Shown: in pieces, positions 59,401-64,000 of the stretch | Layout of the letters: every line of letters starts with the position of its first letter | Numbering within the stretch: the stretch's first letter is position 1 | Assembly: GCF_024713975.1 (NCBI RefSeq) | Contig: NC_091097.1 | Span: 8,674,861 to 8,738,860 of the forward strand | DNA: 64,000 bases | DNA from: Paralichthys olivaceus | Taxonomy: Eukaryota > Chordata > Actinopteri > Pleuronectiformes > Paralichthyidae | Direction: 5' to 3' | The notes under the pieces: model-generated | Database searches by the model: none | What the model was told of the DNA's origin: nothing | What the model saw: only the letters and a program-made list of their open reading frames with translations | Translations under genes and position numbers: made by a program

Positions 59401-62400
59401 TGATGGGGTGCAACGTCCATCCACGTGTTGACATTCCACAATGACCAGTAGTCATTACTATATTGCTACAGGTGTTCTCAGTACCACACCAGTCTTCTAT
59501 TTTGATGCACACTTGTTTTTTTTTTTTGTTTTGTCACTGAATCTTGCAGCAGTGGCACATGTAGTCTCCAGGATCACATTTTTCCATGATCACACTCATA
59601 AACAAACACAAGCCAAAGCCCTGCTGCTGCAGCTGGTTATAAATCAGTAGTTTGTGATATTTATACTGTTTTGGACCCTTTTTTCATACTGCTGTTAATA
59701 GTTCAACATTTATGAGCACAAAATCCCCTGAATCGCGTTCATGTACACTCTTTTAGAAAAAATCTTCAATTGTGTTGCTATGTGGATTTGGTATCATCAG
59801 AAGTCAGAAGGCTAACACCCTGTTACCACAGTCTTTTCCGAGGTAAGGTTATCTTGTGCAGTCTGTAGACATAAAATACATGGACAGATATAATTGCGGT
59901 ATCGATTTTCACACGTAAATGTCAAACTATTACTTTAAAAGCAAAATAGAAACGTATTGCACTCTTGTTATTCTGTGAAAATAGTAACACATCACTGTAA
60001 TGTCTCACTACTTTCTGTATAATCACACTGTTCCTCCTTCTTTCTTCTTCTCCATCCCTTGTTACAAGAGTGATTTAAGGCAAAAATTCTCAAAGCTAAA
60101 GTGTTTTTGAAGCTAAAATTTCACCTCTGTCATATTTCCCTCTGTAAGATGAATTTCTTCTTTGGGATTTGTGTACTGACACAGATGGTTGGGGTTATGT
60201 TGGAACACCCAGATGGTATTCAGAAATATGAGTCATATTTCAGTTAATGTGTTACAGTACAGAGCTGCATCTTCCATATACCCTGGTGTGACAGCAGAGA
60301 AAGCCTTATAAAGTCAAATGAACCAGGTCACACTTTTTCCCCTAAAACTTTTTCGATGTCTTCGGTTTAATCCCTTGATTGAAAGTGGTTTTCTCTTAAT
60401 ATGGAAATTAAAAGAAGGTTACCTCATGGATCTGTGAAAAATCCCTGGCCATGGAGCAATCTACCTCAAAGACTTCCCGTTGATTTGCTCTTATTTAATT
60501 GTCCCTCCATAGGTGTGTGTGTGTGTGTCAGTGTGTGTGCCAGTGCGTGTCCTCATTTGCCTCTGTTTGTCTGAGTCTGTGTGAAGCCACGTGGGTGCGA
60601 TTTTTGGATTGCACCACCAAACATTTCATTGACACTCACAGCAGCAGTCAGTGCATTGATTTCCCATTGGTCGATGCCGGTGGAGTTTACAGAAGGGGGG
60701 TGCAGAAGAAAATGTCTGCTTTCTTTCTTTTTCTCTCCCCATCTTCAGCGGTCACACCATTCTTCACTACTTCTTTCAAAGAAACTTACTTTGCCAGTCT
60801 TGACTAAGGTGACTCCTTCCTGCTGCACTAGGAACTTATTGTTGTAGTCTAAAAGACATTTAGACTACAACAATAAGAGATCACATAATGGGAGAATATG
60901 TAAATGATGATTGGTCTCTTATTATTATTATTTTTAATTTCAATGTTTTATCCTAAAATTATGAAATATAGAAATACATCAGGGCTAAAATATTGTAACC
61001 TATGAACTATTTATTGATAACACGGAACATTTCTTCAGCAGCACATCAATCAAGGCAAATGCACTGGCAAACCTCTGATTCATTTATGATCCTGTTTAAT
61101 TGTTATAGAATAATAGGGTTAGGGTTGATTATGCAGTTCTATAGGGGTGCAGGGAGCAGAAATGCATGTCCGGGTAATGTTTTTATATCAAGAATTCACG
61201 CCCATGACTGCATCCATAGAAATAAGAATAAAATGCAGATGGTTTTATAAATGCACAATACCAGAGGGTAGTGGTACTGCTCAGCAGTGTTGGGATTTGG
61301 CTTCATTGCTGGTGCTGTTGCCCTCAGAGCATGGCTGCTCCCTGGAGGCCATCGTTGTGTACTCCATCATCTTGAAGTCCAAGCCTGCTGGACACTATAA
61401 GACGGTCCCATGACAATCCATTGTGACATTTTTCTCTCATCTCGTCTTGATGTTTTCTTCTTGTCCATGGTCTTACACTAGACCTTCTCTTTCTTTCTTT
61501 TCCCCCAGAACTCTCTGTCATGACTTGAGGGGTTTGTAGAGAAATAATTAATGCCAAGTTTTTATTTACATCTACTTCTTCATGGTAGACTATCGCTGAC
61601 ATGGTGTTTGACGTCACATGAGCAGTATCAGTTGTAGGTGTAAGTGTGTGTGACAAACTGACAAACTCAGAGGCTCTGTGTCACAGCCTGTCTGATCACA
61701 GATACCCTTTCTGTGTAACAATCTCTTGACGCCCACTCTCCTTTTCGGACAGAGCCGGCAGAGAAAGACTGGTAGACAGCTGTGTTTAGGGCTTAGGTAG
61801 AAGACTGATAGTACAGAGGTGGGAAAGGAGACGCGCCATAATCACAGAGATGGAAGGATGATGTCAATCACAGGCATAGGAGAACTCCTTCTCCTGGGAA
61901 TAGGAGAAGGAGGGCTGAAAACAGCCAGAATTGAAGGATCTTCAGTGTCAGAAAAGGAGCCACCCTGTTTCTCCTTAGTCCCTTAGAAGAATCAATCTTT
62001 ATGCTATAAATGCTGTGGCTCTTCTCATGTCATTCATCATCCAACTTTATCCTCCTAACAATCCTCTTCCACCCTGGCTCATCTTAATCAATGACAGAAG
62101 TTGGACTACAAAGTGGCAGACGGTTAGTCATGAGTCAGACATTTCTTCATATTCCCAAACTCTTTTAAAATGATAGTCCTAATTTAGAAAGTGGAGTTTG
62201 CACGTTCTCTTGTCTTCAGAGGGTTTCTCCACCCATCTTTGTCTTTCTCACTTGAAGAAGGTGTTTACAACAATAAGAGCATCTACAGAGCGTTCAGGTG
62301 AAGAGTGGAGCAGAACGGAAATCACATGTTTTTTTTTACAGCACATGGACACCAGCGTCTGCCTTTGTCACCAAAAGCTCTTGAATTTTGTTGTCTTTCC

Positions 62401-62699
62401 AAGTTGACCTCCTTATTTGCATGTTGTATGGCACCACATTTTCTCCTTAGAGATAATTGTATTGTTTTTTATGTTTTTATTTTACAATTTTGCATCTGAC
62501 AAACATTATCAACACACTCACTCGCTCGTGGTGAATTCAGAGAATTTCCTGCTGTATTCTCAGACGGGCTCGTTCAGAGATTCTCCCGAGGTTTTATGAG
62601 GGGGCTGGCAGCAACTGATTCTCTGATTTTTCTCACAGACACACCCTCCGGATATTTTCATGAGAATATCTGGAGTTCACTGCAAGTTTGAATGTCAGC
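59401..62699. other. Non-coding stretch, no gene identified
   Basis: No supported exon. It contains a perfect hairpin at 60835-60877 and short GT-rich DNA at 60512-60555. Confidence 0.5.
60835..60877. repeat. Perfect inverted repeat, 19-bp arms, 5-nt loop
   Basis: The arm cttattgttgtagtctaaa (60835-60853) is followed by the loop agaca and an exact reverse complement (60859-60877). Confidence 0.93.
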
Positions 62700-62830
62700 T
62701 CTGTGATACACTGGTGACCTGTCCAGGGTATACCCCGCCTCTTGTCCAGTGTCAGCTGTGATTGGCTTTATCCCCCCCCTGTGACCTTCCAGGATAATCA
62801 CTATACAGTAGATAATGGATGGATGGCCAT
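62700..62830 (+). mobile_element. LINE 3' end fragment (RTE-like)
   Basis: 'ctggtgacctgtccagggta', 'taccccgcctcttgtccagt' and the terminal 'ggatggatgg' match the 3' end of a very common fish non-LTR element. Confidence 0.65.
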
Positions 62831-63764
62831 TAATAACATTATACCGCCACCCTATGTGTGTAAATATCTATAGGAGCAGCAGTGCTTTGAGCAAATGCTA
62901 ATCTCTGACAGACTGACTTTTAATGTAAGCCAATAGTCTTTCAACGTATATAGTTCAAGAAATGAAAATGGAAAGCTGCATTAATAAGAAGGAAGAAGAA
63001 ATCAGAGAACTCACCTTTGTTATTGACGTGATCTCTGGGAAAAATCATTACCCAGACACCTCAGCAGCGATGACTCAGCTCCACAGATGCAAGGAAATAA
63101 TGAAGAAATTAGGATCAGGCACATCTGACTTGATCTGACTCGTACAACAAAATGGCTGCTGCGTTCAGTGGACGCGCTGCAGTGCCGCGTGCTTGTATCA
63201 GACAGTCCCATGTCTTTGCTCCTCGGGGGAGGCAGGGAAATGAAAGGGAATTTGATTTCAGACAGGTATTTATCTCAAGAGGGGCCTCCTCTGACAGTGC
63301 TACTTCAAAACCCTCCGTCTTAAAAGTGAGGTGGGCTTGTCACCAACGAGTCTCCACTGATTTGTCAGAAAGCTGCAGACTTTTAAACACTTATTTTCAA
63401 CCATATCTGTTTGCTTATTTCTTCGTGTGTTCCCTTCCTGTGTCGGGGCTGCCTTCCGAATCAGTGAGTTCATTTTTTATAAACAAAAGATGGTGGTTTA
63501 ATTCTCATTTGTTGTTGCCTGCTTTCCTCAATGGTTTCACATCAAATACATACCCTCTCATTCTTTATTGTCGTAAATCCCAATCAGAAGTTTTGACTGT
63601 GGCCACTATTGCTGTCTGATTTTTTTATTTTTTTTAATAATAATTTGGTCCCTGAAATTTATTGAAGCATCATCTTTCAGCTACAGCAGGGACAAAATCA
63701 AATTTCCTTCACAAAATTAAGCCTTTTTTTGGCTTTTATATGAGCATGCTTTGATTTGTTGGTT
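62831..63764. other. Non-coding stretch, no supported gene
   Basis: A 155-codon open frame at 63152-63619 (+) has no recognisable domain. No repeat with clear ends seen. Confidence 0.45.
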
Positions 63765-63862
63765 TGATAGACGCCTCTCGCCCAATGTCAGGAGGGACTC
63801 CACCCCCTGGCACCCTCAGTGGGATCAGCGGTATAGCTAATGGAGAGATGGATGGATGGTTT
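63765..63862 (+). mobile_element. LINE 3' end fragment (RTE-like), second copy
   Basis: 'cctctcgcccaatgtcagga', 'gggatcagcggtatagctaa' and 'gatggatggatgg' belong to the same family as 62700-62830, with an internal deletion. Confidence 0.65.
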
Positions 63863-64000
63863 GATAGACGGGCCTCTGGTGCCAGCCAGCCTTGTTTTTG
63901 CTTGCTCTGGCTGACTGTGCGAAGTAATTAATCATCAACACTGTACTTATGAGATTATTAATACCTTAATAATAGACAGTTAATTCTTGCACCGGAGACA

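Noticed and set aside
63152-63619. 155-codon open frame on the + strand
   Set aside because: No recognisable domain; it ends in low-complexity Phe/Leu-rich text typical of random AT-rich DNA.

Overview
This window is nuclear DNA from a ray-finned fish, most likely a percomorph teleost. Four things support this: spliced vertebrate genes with short introns, abundant (CA)n microsatellites, interspersed repeats of types typical of teleosts, and the gene content itself. I cannot name the species from the sequence. All exon coordinates were worked out by hand from splice signals, reading-frame continuity and protein-family similarity recalled from general knowledge. No alignment program was run.

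Layout. (1) 1-11 kb, all on the + strand: hsd17b1 (estradiol 17-beta-dehydrogenase 1, 6 coding exons, TATA promoter), a coq10 homologue (mitochondrial coenzyme Q-binding START-like protein, 5 exons), and a small secreted C1q-domain protein (3 exons). (2) 11.8-23.5 kb on the - strand: a smooth-muscle-type myosin light chain kinase of 886 residues in 17 coding exons, arranged Ig, Ig, FN3, kinase, calmodulin-binding segment, Ig. It lies tail to tail with the C1q gene. (3) 23.5-33.7 kb: no gene seen; repeats and possible conserved non-coding DNA. (4) 33.7-44.2 kb: single-exon fzd2 (-), meioc (+, 7 coding exons) and ccdc43 (-, 5 exons). This is the same local order as FZD2-MEIOC-CCDC43 at human 17q21.31, which supports the three calls; human HSD17B1 also lies on 17q21. 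fzd2 and meioc are head to head, and meioc and ccdc43 are tail to tail. (5) 44.2-64 kb: no convincing exon. It holds microsatellites, MITE/SINE/LINE-tail fragments and several GC-richer segments with homeodomain-like TAAT cores that may be regulatory.

The genes do not form a pathway. They cover steroid synthesis, mitochondrial quinone handling, an extracellular C1q protein, actomyosin signalling, a Wnt receptor, meiotic entry and a small coiled-coil protein. I found no new multi-gene system. The most notable single feature is an AT-AC (U12-type) intron in ccdc43: donor ATATCCTT, branch site TTTCCTTAAC, terminal AC, with the reading frame restored exactly. Next is a set of perfect short inverted repeats with 5-nt loops, which look like template-switch mutations. 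There is also a complete hAT-type MITE with a perfect 8-bp target duplication, and a possible alternative first exon in the kinase gene.
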